The notes beneath the pieces were generated by a model. It was given only the letters and a program-made list of their open reading frames with translations. It did not search any database and was not told the origin of the DNA. This document shows positions 1 through 7,125 of a DNA stretch of 19,321 nt, piece by piece (position 1 is the first letter of the stretch; every line of letters begins with the position of its first letter). This DNA is from SZAS-103 sp038323475 (GTDB lineage: Bacteria > Pseudomonadota > Gammaproteobacteria > Xanthomonadales > Xanthomonadaceae): the NCBI GenBank assembly GCA_038323475.1, contig JBBQHA010000053.1:1-19321 (forward strand). The letters run 5' to 3'. Position numbers and translations under genes: made by a program.

Positions 1-818
1 GCCAGCTCGGCCATCGATACCTCAAAACTCAACAACTCAAACCAGCGCCACATCAAGTCATCGCCAATCTTCATCGTCTTGGTCACGATATCGATCGCTG
101 GCTCGTTGATGCCGATGTAGTTGCCCAGCGACTTCGACATCTTGTTGACGCCGTCGAGGCCTTCCAGCAGCGGCATCGTCAGCACGATCTGCGGCGGCTG
201 CCCCGCCTGCTCCTGCAACGCGCGGCCCATCAGCAGGTTGAAGCGCTGGTCGGTGCCGCCGAGCTCGACATCGGCGTTCAGCGCGACCGAGTCGTAGCCC
301 TGCACGAGCGGATAGAGGAACTCGTGGATCGCGATGGGCTGCTGCGATGCGTAGCGCTTCGAGAAGTCGTCGCGCTCGAGCATCCGCGCGACCGTGTGCG
401 ACGCGGCGAGCCGGATCATGTCCGCGGCCGACATCCTGTCGAACCACTCCGAATTGAAGCGCAGCTCGGTCTTCGCGCGATCGAGCACCTTGAACACCTG
501 CTCTGCGTAGGTGCGCGCGTTCGCAGCGACATCCTCGCGCGTAAGCGGCTTGCGGGTGACGTTCTTGCCGGTCGGGTCGCCGATCATCCCGGTGAAATCA
601 CCGATCAGGAAGATCACCGTGTGCCCAAGGTCCTGGAACTGGCGCATCTTGTTGAGCAGTACGGTGTGTCCGATGTGCAGGTCGGGCGCGGTCGGATCGA
701 ATCCGGCCTTGACCCGCAGCGGCCGGCCGAGAACCAGGCGTGCGGCAAGCTCTTCCCGCTTGAGGATATCGGCCGCGCCGCGCGCGATGAGGTCGAGGCT
801 GCTCTGGAGGTCGCTCAT
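1..818 (-). CDS. tyrS: Tyrosyl-tRNA synthetase (3' end outside window)
   Basis: Class I aminoacyl-tRNA synthetase that charges tRNA-Tyr with tyrosine in the cytoplasm. The first 272 codons are visible; the family usually runs to about 400-420 residues, so the C-terminal tRNA-binding part lies off the left edge. The ATP-binding signature HIGH is at residues 48-51 inside KAGFDPTAPDLHIGH, and the second signature KMSKS is at 226-230. A KMSKS-bearing enzyme with this DPTAPDLHIGH context fits the TyrZ-like form rather than E. coli TyrS, whose loop I recall as KFGKT. The start ATG is at 816-818 on the minus strand, with AGGA four bases upstream. It diverges from the M23 peptidase gene across a 182-bp AT-richer spacer. 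The reading frame is intact in the visible part. Only the sub-branch is less certain. Confidence 0.95.
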   Translation of the reverse strand, partial: MSDLQSSLDLIARGAADILKREELAARLVLGRPLRVKAGFDPTAPDLHIGHTVLLNKMRQFQDLGHTVIFLIGDFTGMIGDPTGKNVTRKPLTREDVAANARTYAEQVFKVLDRAKTELRFNSEWFDRMSAADMIRLAASHTVARMLERDDFSKRYASQQPIAIHEFLYPLVQGYDSVALNADVELGGTDQRFNLLMGRALQEQAGQPPQIVLTMPLLEGLDGVNKMSKSLGNYIGINEPAIDIVTKTMKIGDDLMWRWFELLSFEVSMAEL

Positions 819-894
819 ATCATCCTGTTTTTGGACACAAAGCGCTGCCGCAGTGCCCATTCGGTCGCCGCAGCGACATGTGACGTTAAAGTGA

Positions 895-923
895 AGTTAA
901 TTGTTGCAGAGCAAAAAAGTCAA
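895..923 (-). promoter_or_regulatory. Candidate sigma70 promoter of tyrS
   Basis: On the minus strand a TTGACT box (plus coordinates 918-923) is followed after 17 bases by TTAACT (895-900). The -35 box is good, the -10 box is weak (3 of 6 matches), and the spacing is ideal. The boxes sit in the only AT-rich patch of the tyrS/M23 spacer, which supports promoter activity. It would leave a leader of about 70 bases, containing a short hairpin (GTCGC/GCGAC, 874-887), before the tyrS start. Confidence 0.4.
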
Positions 924-933
924 TTGCAACAAT
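900..933. promoter_or_regulatory. 9-bp inverted repeat between divergent promoters, candidate operator
   Basis: ATTGTTGCA (900-908) and TGCAACAAT (925-933) are perfect inverted copies separated by 16 bases. The dyad covers the spacer and -35 box of the candidate tyrS promoter and ends four bases before the candidate -35 box of the M23 peptidase promoter. Its place suggests a shared operator, but I do not recognise the motif of a known regulator, and AT-rich promoter DNA can produce such dyads by chance. Confidence 0.4.
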
Positions 934-936
934 GGT

Positions 937-966
937 TTGACGTACATCTTTCAACCAAGTTATGGT
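937..966 (+). promoter_or_regulatory. Candidate sigma70 promoter of the M23 peptidase-anmK pair
   Basis: TTGACG (937-942) is followed by an 18-base spacer and TATGGT (961-966), matching the -35 consensus in 5 of 6 and the -10 consensus in 4 of 6 positions. A start of transcription near 973 would give a leader of about 28 bases before the ATG at 1001, which contains the GAGGAG ribosome-binding site. Confidence 0.5.
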
Positions 967-1000
967 GCGCCGGTCACCCGCGGGAGAGGAGCCCGAAAGC

Positions 1001-2479
1001 ATGGATCAACCAGCCCATTCCAACGGCGGAACGCATCGGCACGATAGCGTATCCCTGACCCGCGACGCCAAATCCTGGGTGAAACGCCTCGATGCGGCAG
1101 GTAGCGACAACTTCCGCGGCCGCTGGTCGCGCGAACACTGGATGCTCGCGAGCATGTTCGCGACGATGGGAGCGCTGGTCGTCGCGATCGTCCCGGGCTT
1201 CACCAACGCGATGCATTCCCCGAAAGCGACCCGCGCGACGTTTGCGCTGTCGCTGCCGACACTGCCCAAATCCGCCACGGCGACGCCGGTCGACAACTGG
1301 CAGATCGTGCGCCTGCGCAAGGGCCAGACCCTGCAGTCGCTGTTCGCCGATTTCGGCCTCCCCGCCGCCGACATGCAGCGCATCCTTGCGCAGCCCGGCG
1401 CGAAACAGGTCCTGACCCACCTGCACGACGGCGACGAGTTGTCGTTCAACGTCCCCGCGCCCGGCAAGCTGAGCGGACTGCGCTTCAACAAGAACGACTC
1501 CACCCGCGTCGAGCTGCAGATCGGCGACGAAAGCATCCGCAGCGCCACCATCGAACGGCCGATTGAGCGGCGCCTCGAATCCACCAGCGGCGTGATCGAG
1601 AACTCGCTGTACCGCGCCGGCGAGAAGGCCGGGCTCGGCGACGCGTCGGTCACCCAGATGGCGAAGGTATTCTCCTACGATATCGACATGGCGCAGGACC
1701 TGCAGCCCGGCGACAGCTTCCAGGTCGTGTACGAAGACTACTGGCGCGATGGCCAGCGCGTGCGCACCGGCGACATCCTCGCCGCGAGCTTCGACAACAA
1801 CGGCAAGCGCTATTTCGCATACCGCTACACGCGCCCCGACGGCAAGACCGAATACGTCGATGCCGACGGCACGCCGCTGAAGAAGAGCTTCATGCGCACG
1901 CCGGTCGATTTCACCCGGATCTCCTCGGGCTTCACGCTGGCCGGTCGCATGCATCCGATCCTCGGCTACATGCGCAAGCACACCGGCGTCGATTACGCCG
2001 CGCCGTCGGGCACGCCGATCGTCGCGGCCGGCGATGCCAAGGTCCTGTTCGAAGGCTGGAAGGGCGGTTACGGCAACTGCATCATCCTCGACCACGGCCG
2101 CGGCTACACCACCCTGTACGGACACATGTCGAGCTTCGGCAGGTATCGCGTCGGCGCGCATGTCGACCAGGGCACCACGATCGGCTACGTCGGCATGACC
2201 GGCATGGCGACCGGCCCCCACCTGCACTACGAGTTCCGCATCAACGGCGACTATCGCAACCCGCTGTCGATCACCATGCCGAAGCCGCAGCCGCTGGCCG
2301 GGGAGGCGCTCGCGAACTTCCGTGCGCAGAACGCGACCGCGCTCGCGCAGCTCAATCGCATGCAGGTGTTCACGCATGAAGTGCTGGCGCAGAAGGTCCT
2401 CGACCAGCCGGCATCGGTGAAGCGCGTGATGAAGCGCCAGATCCTGGCTTCGGCGCGCAAGTCGCGCGCGCGTGGCTGA
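1001..2479 (+). CDS. Membrane-anchored M23 family peptidoglycan endopeptidase (MepM/YebA-like)
   Basis: Predicted zinc metallo-endopeptidase of 492 residues that cleaves peptide cross-links in peptidoglycan, anchored in the inner membrane and facing the periplasm. A hydrophobic segment at residues 47-67 is the likely anchor. It is followed by an OapA/LysM-like region (about 98-150) that should bind the wall, and a linker domain as in MepM. The LytM/M23 catalytic domain begins near 310. Visible zinc-site residues are H327 and D331 (HTGVD) and H409 of the HLH motif (407-409). H375 in YGHMS and H407 are the expected catalytic histidines, so it should be active rather than an EnvC/NlpD-type dead homologue. 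The chosen ATG at 1001 follows GAGGAG by nine bases; an in-frame ATG at 962 overlaps the candidate promoter and is unlikely. The stop overlaps the GTG of anmK, suggesting translational coupling. Confidence 0.92.
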   Translation: MDQPAHSNGGTHRHDSVSLTRDAKSWVKRLDAAGSDNFRGRWSREHWMLASMFATMGALVVAIVPGFTNAMHSPKATRATFALSLPTLPKSATATPVDNWQIVRLRKGQTLQSLFADFGLPAADMQRILAQPGAKQVLTHLHDGDELSFNVPAPGKLSGLRFNKNDSTRVELQIGDESIRSATIERPIERRLESTSGVIENSLYRAGEKAGLGDASVTQMAKVFSYDIDMAQDLQPGDSFQVVYEDYWRDGQRVRTGDILAASFDNNGKRYFAYRYTRPDGKTEYVDADGTPLKKSFMRTPVDFTRISSGFTLAGRMHPILGYMRKHTGVDYAAPSGTPIVAAGDAKVLFEGWKGGYGNCIILDHGRGYTTLYGHMSSFGRYRVGAHVDQGTTIGYVGMTGMATGPHLHYEFRINGDYRNPLSITMPKPQPLAGEALANFRAQNATALAQLNRMQVFTHEVLAQKVLDQPASVKRVMKRQILASARKSRARG

Positions 2480-3599
2480 TCCGGCCGCATACGGGCCGGA
2501 TCTCTACCTCGGACTGATTTCCGGCACCAGCGCCGACGGCATCGACGCTGCGCTGGTGCGCTTTGGCGCGGGGTCCGCAAAGCTGGCCCGCGCACGCACC
2601 TACGCGTATCCCGAGGCATTGCGGACACGCATCGTCGCGCTCGCGAAAGGTCGTGCGTCCGTCGCCCTCGACGAATACGGACGGCTCGACGTCGAGATCG
2701 GCGAATGTTTCGCGGCTGCAGCGATCGCATTGCTGGGTGAAGCCGGGATCGATCCGGCGGGCGTCGTCGCGATCGGTTCGCATGGCCAGACCGTCTGCCA
2801 TCGCCCGAACGGCGCGTTTCCGTTCACCCTGCAGATCGGCGACCCGAGCGTGATCGCCGAACGCACCGGCATCGCGACCATCGCGGATTTCCGCCGCGCC
2901 GATGTGGCGGCCGGCGGCCAGGGCGCGCCGTTGTTGCCAGCGCTGCATGCGGCGGTGATGTCCGACCCGGCGATTCCGCGCGCGATCCTCAACCTTGGCG
3001 GCATCGCCAATCTCACTCTGCTGGCTCCAGCGCGCGACGTGCTTGGCTTCGATACGGGTCCGGCGAATTGCCTCCTCGATGCCTGGGCCACGCGGCACCT
3101 TGGCCTGGCGCGCGACGAAGGCGGCGCCTGGGCGCGCAGCGGGCGTGTCGACGAGGACCTGCTGAAGGACTGGCTGGCCGATCCCTATTTCGCCGCGGCG
3201 CCGCCGAAGAGCACCGGTCGCGAAGTGTTCAACCTGGACTGGCTCGACGCCCACGTCTCACCGGGCATCCCGCCGGCCGACGTGCAGGCGACCCTGCTCG
3301 CGCTCAGCGTGCGCAGCATCGCCGATGCACTGCGCACACACGGCGCCGGCACGCGCGAAGTGTTCGCCTGCGGCGGCGGCGTGCACAACGCGGCCCTGAT
3401 GGACGCCCTGCGCGCGGAACTCGCGGAGATGCGGGTCGATACCACCGCCGCGCTGGGCCTCGACCCCGACTTCGTCGAAGCAGCCGGCTTTGCCTGGCTG
3501 GCGCGCGCACGCCTGGCCGGCGAACCCGGCAACCTGCCCTCGGTGACCGGCGCCCGCGGGCCGCGCTTGCTGGGCGCGATCTATCCGGCGTCGGCCTGA
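2472..3599 (+). CDS. anmK: Anhydro-N-acetylmuramic acid kinase
   Basis: Cytoplasmic kinase of 375 residues that hydrates and phosphorylates 1,6-anhydro-MurNAc to MurNAc-6-phosphate in peptidoglycan recycling. Family motifs are in order: the ATP-binding GLISGTSADGID near 14-25, GSHGQTVCHRP (102-112), the region ADFRRADVAAGGQGAPL (138-154), LNLGGIANLT (173-182) and GFDTGPANCLLDAW (192-205). D194 in the DTGPAN motif is the expected catalytic base. The start is GTG at 2472, lying within the last eight bases of the M23 peptidase gene and lacking a clear Shine-Dalgarno sequence, so translation probably depends on coupling. Its 3' end overlaps the convergent ampG by 19 bp. Peptidase, kinase and AmpG permease side by side fit one wall-recycling function. 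Length is normal for the family. Confidence 0.96.
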   Translation: MADPAAYGPDLYLGLISGTSADGIDAALVRFGAGSAKLARARTYAYPEALRTRIVALAKGRASVALDEYGRLDVEIGECFAAAAIALLGEAGIDPAGVVAIGSHGQTVCHRPNGAFPFTLQIGDPSVIAERTGIATIADFRRADVAAGGQGAPLLPALHAAVMSDPAIPRAILNLGGIANLTLLAPARDVLGFDTGPANCLLDAWATRHLGLARDEGGAWARSGRVDEDLLKDWLADPYFAAAPPKSTGREVFNLDWLDAHVSPGIPPADVQATLLALSVRSIADALRTHGAGTREVFACGGGVHNAALMDALRAELAEMRVDTTAALGLDPDFVEAAGFAWLARARLAGEPGNLPSVTGARGPRLLGAIYPASA

Positions 3600-5101
3600 A
3601 TGGACCTGGGCGCGGCAGGGAATCGCATCAGCCACAGGATCAACAGCAGCGCCGGCAGCCCGATCACCGTCGTATAAACGAAGAACGGCGGGTATCCGAT
3701 TGCGTCCACAATGCGCCCCCACTGGCTCGCAAGGCTTTTTGCCGGCAGGCTCCAGAGTGTTCCGAACAGCGCGTACTGCGTCGCCGTGTAGGACTTGCTC
3801 ACCAGCGACGACATGTAGGCGATGAACGCCGTGCCGGCGATGCCGTTGGCGATGTTGTCGAGACTGACCGCACCGGCGAGCCAGATGAGATCGGGCGCGG
3901 ATTTCGCACCGAATCCGGCGATGTAGCCGTAGAACAGGTTCGCGAAACTGAGCAGGATCAACCCGGTCAGCATCGTCGGCAGGAAGCCCAGGCGCTTGAC
4001 CATCACGCCCGCGAGCACCGAGCCAGTCAACGTGAGCACCACACCGTAGAACTTGGAGACGTAGGCGATCTGGTCGAGCGTGTAGCCCAGGTCGAGGTAA
4101 AACGTGTTCGCGGCGACGCCCATCGTCATGTAGTTGAGCCGGTAGGTCACGATCAGCAACAGGATCGGGATCGCCAGGCGCTTGCCGTTGCGATCGAAGA
4201 AATCCAGCAGCGGCAACACGATCGATCCGGCCAGGCGATCAAGCAGGGGTTTCAGTGCGGCGACCCGAAGGACTGCGAGCAGCACGACCTCGACCAGCAG
4301 GATCGCGCCGAAGCTGACGTCGATGACCAGGGTCGAATCTTTCGCTGGGAGCGCCAGCCGCAGCGCAGCGCCGACGATCGCAGTCACCGTGATCGCAACG
4401 ACGAGCGCGGACGGCCGCATGCGCCGGATTGTTGCTTCGAGCAGCACCGGGTCGACTGCCGTCCCGCGCGCGATGCGCATGGCGGGCTCGGCGACGATCA
4501 GGGTCGTCAGCGGGCCGACCAGCATCAGCGCCGCCATCAGGAAGTACGCCCCGGTCCATCCCTGGTGGCTCGCCACGAGCAGCGCAATCGCGCCGCTGCA
4601 GATCAACGCCAACTGGTAGCCGATCTGGTAGGTCGCCACGGTCGCGCCCTGCCAGTCCGCCCCGGCCGATTCGATGCGATAGGCGTCCACCGCGATGTCC
4701 TGGGTCGCCGCGCAGAACGCAGTGAGGGTCGCCAGCAGGGCCATCTGTTGCGCGCCGCTGGCCGGATCGTGCAGCGCCATGGCGATCAGCCCGGCGATCA
4801 CGCCGAACTGTGCGAACATCATCCAGCTTCGGCGCTGGCCGAGCGCGCCCAACCCCGGCAGGCGCCAGCGGTCGACGATCGGCGACCAGAAGAACTTCAG
4901 CGAATACGCGAGTCCCACCAGGCTGAACAGGCCTATCGTCGTGCGGTCGATGCCGGCCTGCCGCAGCCGCGCCGAGAGCGTGGTCAGCACGAGTGGAAAC
5001 GGCAGGCCGGACGCGAAGCCGAGGAACAACATCTTGACCACGGCCAACCAGTCGCGACCGCCCGATTCCGCCGGCAGGCCCTCCACATTCGATGCGCTCA
5101 T
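3581..5101 (-). CDS. ampG: AmpG-type muropeptide permease (MFS)
   Basis: Major facilitator superfamily permease of 506 residues (E. coli AmpG is about 490). It imports GlcNAc-1,6-anhydro-MurNAc and its peptides from the periplasm for recycling. AmpG hallmarks are GFASGLPF at 28-35, the stretch IGLFSLVGLAYSLKFFWSP ending near 74, the loop GQRRSW (88-93) and a CAATQDIAVDAYRIE segment. About 12-14 hydrophobic helices are visible along the chain. The start ATG (5099-5101) overlaps the stop of the upstream exonuclease gene in an ATGA junction, so it is probably translated from the same message. It converges on anmK with a 19-bp overlap, leaving no space for a terminator between them. Substrate is inferred from family similarity and from the neighbouring anmK and M23 genes. 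Confidence 0.92.
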   Translation of the reverse strand: MSASNVEGLPAESGGRDWLAVVKMLFLGFASGLPFPLVLTTLSARLRQAGIDRTTIGLFSLVGLAYSLKFFWSPIVDRWRLPGLGALGQRRSWMMFAQFGVIAGLIAMALHDPASGAQQMALLATLTAFCAATQDIAVDAYRIESAGADWQGATVATYQIGYQLALICSGAIALLVASHQGWTGAYFLMAALMLVGPLTTLIVAEPAMRIARGTAVDPVLLEATIRRMRPSALVVAITVTAIVGAALRLALPAKDSTLVIDVSFGAILLVEVVLLAVLRVAALKPLLDRLAGSIVLPLLDFFDRNGKRLAIPILLLIVTYRLNYMTMGVAANTFYLDLGYTLDQIAYVSKFYGVVLTLTGSVLAGVMVKRLGFLPTMLTGLILLSFANLFYGYIAGFGAKSAPDLIWLAGAVSLDNIANGIAGTAFIAYMSSLVSKSYTATQYALFGTLWSLPAKSLASQWGRIVDAIGYPPFFVYTTVIGLPALLLILWLMRFPAAPRSIQADAG

Positions 5102-5898
5102 CCAGCGTAATCCACGGCGTATGGCGCATGGTCGGAAAACCGCGGCGTCGAATGGATCGCGCAGCCTTTCAGCTTCGTGCGTAACGACGGCGTGGCGAAC
5201 TGGTAGTCGATCCGCCAACCGACGTCGTTTGCTCGCGCCGCGCCGCGCTGGCTCCACCACGAATATTCGACCGCCTCGGGTTTGAGCGCGCGGAAGGTAT
5301 CGACCCAGCCGTGCTCCGGCGCGGGCGTGCCGTCGCCACAGCGGTCGGCGATCATGCCGTTGAGCCAGGCGCGCTCCTCGGGCAGGCAGCCGGAGTTCTT
5401 CTGGTTGGATGTCCAGTTCTTGATGTCGTTCCTGGCGCGCACGATGTTCCAGTCGCCGCACAGGACATAGTCGCGACCGCTCGCGAGCCAGCCGTCGAGG
5501 ATCGGCTTGAACCATTCCATGACCTCGAACTTGAACTGCTGGCGCACATCGCCGGACGAACCCGAGGGCACGTACAGCGAGACCACGCTGAGGTTGCCGA
5601 ATCGCGCCTCCAGGTAACGACCTTCCTCGTCGAACGCGTCCCAGCCCAGCGCAGTGCGAACCTCGTCGGGCTCACGTTTCGTGTAGATCGCCACGCCGCT
5701 GTAACCCTTCTTGGTGGTCGCGTCGCGGAAATACGCGCTGTAGCCCTCGGGAAGATAGCTCTCGACGCGCAACTGGTGTTCCTGCGCCTTGGTCTCCTGC
5801 ACGCACAGCACGTCCGCTTTTTGGGCGATGAACCATTCAAAAAACCCCTTGCTGGCGGCCGAGCGCAGCCCGTTCGCGTTGAAGCTGATGATGCGCAT
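5098..5898 (-). CDS. xthA: Exonuclease III / AP endonuclease, Crc-like branch
   Basis: Mg-dependent exonuclease III-family protein of 266 residues (EEP fold), expected to act in base-excision repair at abasic sites. Catalytic positions are all present: N7 (FNANGLRS), E35 (VQETKAQ), Y109 (SLYVPSG), D149 and N151 (GDWNIV), and D256 and H257 (RFSDHAP). The chain also resembles Pseudomonas Crc, the catabolite repression protein related to ExoIII, in segments such as PSGSSGD, QQFKFEVMEWF, DIKNW, PEERAWL, SWW and GWRIDYQ. From memory Crc lacks several catalytic residues, whereas this protein keeps them, so I call it a nuclease. The ATG at 5896-5898 has AGGA four bases upstream; an ORF extension beyond it runs into non-conserved sequence. 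It is coupled to ampG by ATGA and was probably once next to pyrE. Confidence 0.93.
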   Translation of the reverse strand: MRIISFNANGLRSAASKGFFEWFIAQKADVLCVQETKAQEHQLRVESYLPEGYSAYFRDATTKKGYSGVAIYTKREPDEVRTALGWDAFDEEGRYLEARFGNLSVVSLYVPSGSSGDVRQQFKFEVMEWFKPILDGWLASGRDYVLCGDWNIVRARNDIKNWTSNQKNSGCLPEERAWLNGMIADRCGDGTPAPEHGWVDTFRALKPEAVEYSWWSQRGAARANDVGWRIDYQFATPSLRTKLKGCAIHSTPRFSDHAPYAVDYAG

Positions 5899-5925
5899 GG
5901 AGTCCTGGCCCGATGGAGTCGGGCA

Positions 5926-5931
5926 ATCATA
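5926..5931 (-). promoter_or_regulatory. Possible -10 box for the xthA-ampG message
   Basis: On the minus strand TATGAT (5 of 6 to the -10 consensus) lies 27 bases before the xthA ATG. No convincing -35 box is found at 15-19 bases spacing, so this is only a tentative promoter element. Confidence 0.25.
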
Positions 5932-6019
5932 CGGTCTCGGGCATGTCCGGCGGGGCATCCCCCGTTGTGTGCTGGGCGCCTCGTGGCGTGGGCCCGCGGC
6001 GTGGTAGTTTCGCGGTTCT

Positions 6020-6070
6020 GCGCATGCCGCTCGGCACAGCCCGTATCATTCCGCGCCGAGCGGCATGCGC
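6020..6070. repeat. Perfect 16-bp inverted repeat upstream of the cyanophycin genes
   Basis: GCGCATGCCGCTCGGC (6020-6035) and GCCGAGCGGCATGCGC (6055-6070) are exact inverted copies separated by 19 bases. The loop holds TATCAT (6044-6049), a -10-like box without a good -35 partner. The element lies in the 283-bp spacer between divergent xthA and cphB. It is too long to be a chance dyad. It could be an operator, a structured leader, or the trace of a small mobile repeat; I cannot decide which from one copy. Confidence 0.75.
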
Positions 6071-6080
6071 CCTCACCCTA

Positions 6081-6136
6081 CCACCGGCTCCGCCGGCGGT
6101 TCCCCCCTCTCCCGCTGCGCGGGCGAGGGGCGGTGG
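6081..6136. repeat. Compound GC-rich hairpin, REP-like, before cphB
   Basis: CCACCG (6081-6086) pairs with CGGTGG (6131-6136) around two inner hairpins. One is CCGGC-TCC-GCCGG (6084-6096), which competes with the outer stem for three bases. The other is a 12-bp stem with one mismatch, CCCCTCTCCCGC (6104-6115) against GCGGGCGAGGGG (6119-6130), with a TGC loop. The CCCTCTCCCGC...GCGGG-GAGGGG pattern resembles short palindromic intergenic repeats common in Xanthomonadales-type genomes. A small GTTGC-GTG-GCAAC hairpin follows at 6138-6150. There is no T-run, so it is not an intrinsic terminator. Confidence 0.6.
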
Positions 6137-6181
6137 TGTTGCGTGGCAACCTCTTTCCCATGGCTGGCCCAGGAGGCCTCG

Positions 6182-7024
6182 ATGTGCCCAAGCAGGATTC
6201 CCGATGGCGGTCAACGCGGCTGGATCGTTCCGATCGGCGGCGCTGAAGACAAGGAAAGCCGCAGGCGGATCCTCAAGCGCTACGTGGACCTGTGCGGCGG
6301 GCGCGACGCCGATATCGTGGTGATCCCGACCGCGAGCCGCAAACCCGACACCGGCGCCCGCTACGAAGACCTGTTCGACCGCTTGGAAGCCGGCCGCGCG
6401 ACCTCGGTCGATATCGCAGTGCGCGAGGACGGCCATCGCGACGACTTCCTGCGCAAGATCGAGAACGCGAGCGGGGTGTTCTTCACCGGCGGCAACCAGT
6501 TGCGGATCTCGACGATCCTCGGCGGCACTCCGGCGGCCAAGCTGATCCGCGAGCGCAACGCCCATGGCGTGCATGTGGCCGGGACCAGCGCCGGCGCCAG
6601 CATCCTGAGCGAACACATGATCGCATTCGGCAAGGAAGGTTCCTCGCCGCGCGCCGGCAGCGTTCGCCTCGCGCCAGGTCTTGGACTCACGAACCGCTTC
6701 ATCATCGACCAGCATTTCCGCCAGCGCGACCGCCTCGGACGCCTGGTCGCGGCGCTGGCCTACAACCCGTTCGCGATCGGCATCGGCCTGGACGAGGACA
6801 CCGCCGCCTTCATCGCGCCGGACAACACGCTCGAAGTCGAGGGCAGCGGCGCGGTGACGGTGGTCGACGCCGATGGCCTGGAGTTCTCGTCGATGGCCGA
6901 GGTCAGCCTGAGCCAGCCGGTATGCCTGCTCGGCCTGAAGGTGCATATTCTTGTGCAAGGGGCGACCTTCAACCTGCACACGCGCAAGGCTTCGGCGGGC
7001 ACGCTGGGCGACAAGCGGAGCTAG
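6182..7024 (+). CDS. cphB: Cyanophycinase (peptidase family S51)
   Basis: Serine exopeptidase of 280 residues that releases beta-aspartyl-arginine dipeptides from cyanophycin in the cytoplasm, the first step of mobilising this nitrogen reserve. The nucleophile is S136 in GTSAGAS (134-140). The binding-site segment IDQHFRQRDRLGR (175-187) gives H178 and several arginines, and E205 lies in GLDED. These sit about four residues later than the positions I recall for the Synechocystis enzyme (S132, H174, E201). The GGNQLR motif is at 103-108. Length matches the family (about 270-280). The ATG at 6182 has a strong AGGAGG five bases upstream; open sequence further upstream runs through the hairpin region and is not conserved. 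It is followed after 101 bp by cphA in the same direction, and the two probably form one operon. Confidence 0.94.
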   Translation: MCPSRIPDGGQRGWIVPIGGAEDKESRRRILKRYVDLCGGRDADIVVIPTASRKPDTGARYEDLFDRLEAGRATSVDIAVREDGHRDDFLRKIENASGVFFTGGNQLRISTILGGTPAAKLIRERNAHGVHVAGTSAGASILSEHMIAFGKEGSSPRAGSVRLAPGLGLTNRFIIDQHFRQRDRLGRLVAALAYNPFAIGIGLDEDTAAFIAPDNTLEVEGSGAVTVVDADGLEFSSMAEVSLSQPVCLLGLKVHILVQGATFNLHTRKASAGTLGDKRS

Positions 7025-7125
7025 GCATTCGCCGGCGACGCCACCGATCGCAGGACAGCAACAGACAAGGCAAGGGATAGCAGGAAGGACACGCCACACG
7101 ATCGCAACCAGTCTGGGGAGACATC

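Noticed and set aside
324..1058. Plus-strand open frame overlapping tyrS and the divergent promoter region
   Set aside because: tyrS on the minus strand has its HIGH and KMSKS signatures intact, and the plus-strand translation is unlike any protein I know.
974..2377. Open frame antisense to the M23 peptidase gene
   Set aside because: The sense strand encodes a complete M23 protein with all catalytic residues; the antisense product has no motifs.
3068..5110. Open frame of 680 codons on the plus strand through anmK and ampG
   Set aside because: It runs out of frame inside anmK and antisense to ampG, and the product is Arg/Gln/His-rich without recognisable motifs.
5098..5898. Calling the exonuclease gene crc
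   Set aside because: Despite clear similarity to Crc, the catalytic residues of exonuclease III are all present, so the nuclease name is safer.
6020..6150. CRISPR array or intrinsic terminator
   Set aside because: The arms are inverted, not direct repeats with regular spacers, and there is no T-run after any stem.
6065..6181. Longer cyanophycinase starting at the in-frame ATG at 6065
   Set aside because: The extra 39 residues are encoded by the hairpin region and are not family-like. ATG 6182 has an ideal AGGAGG.
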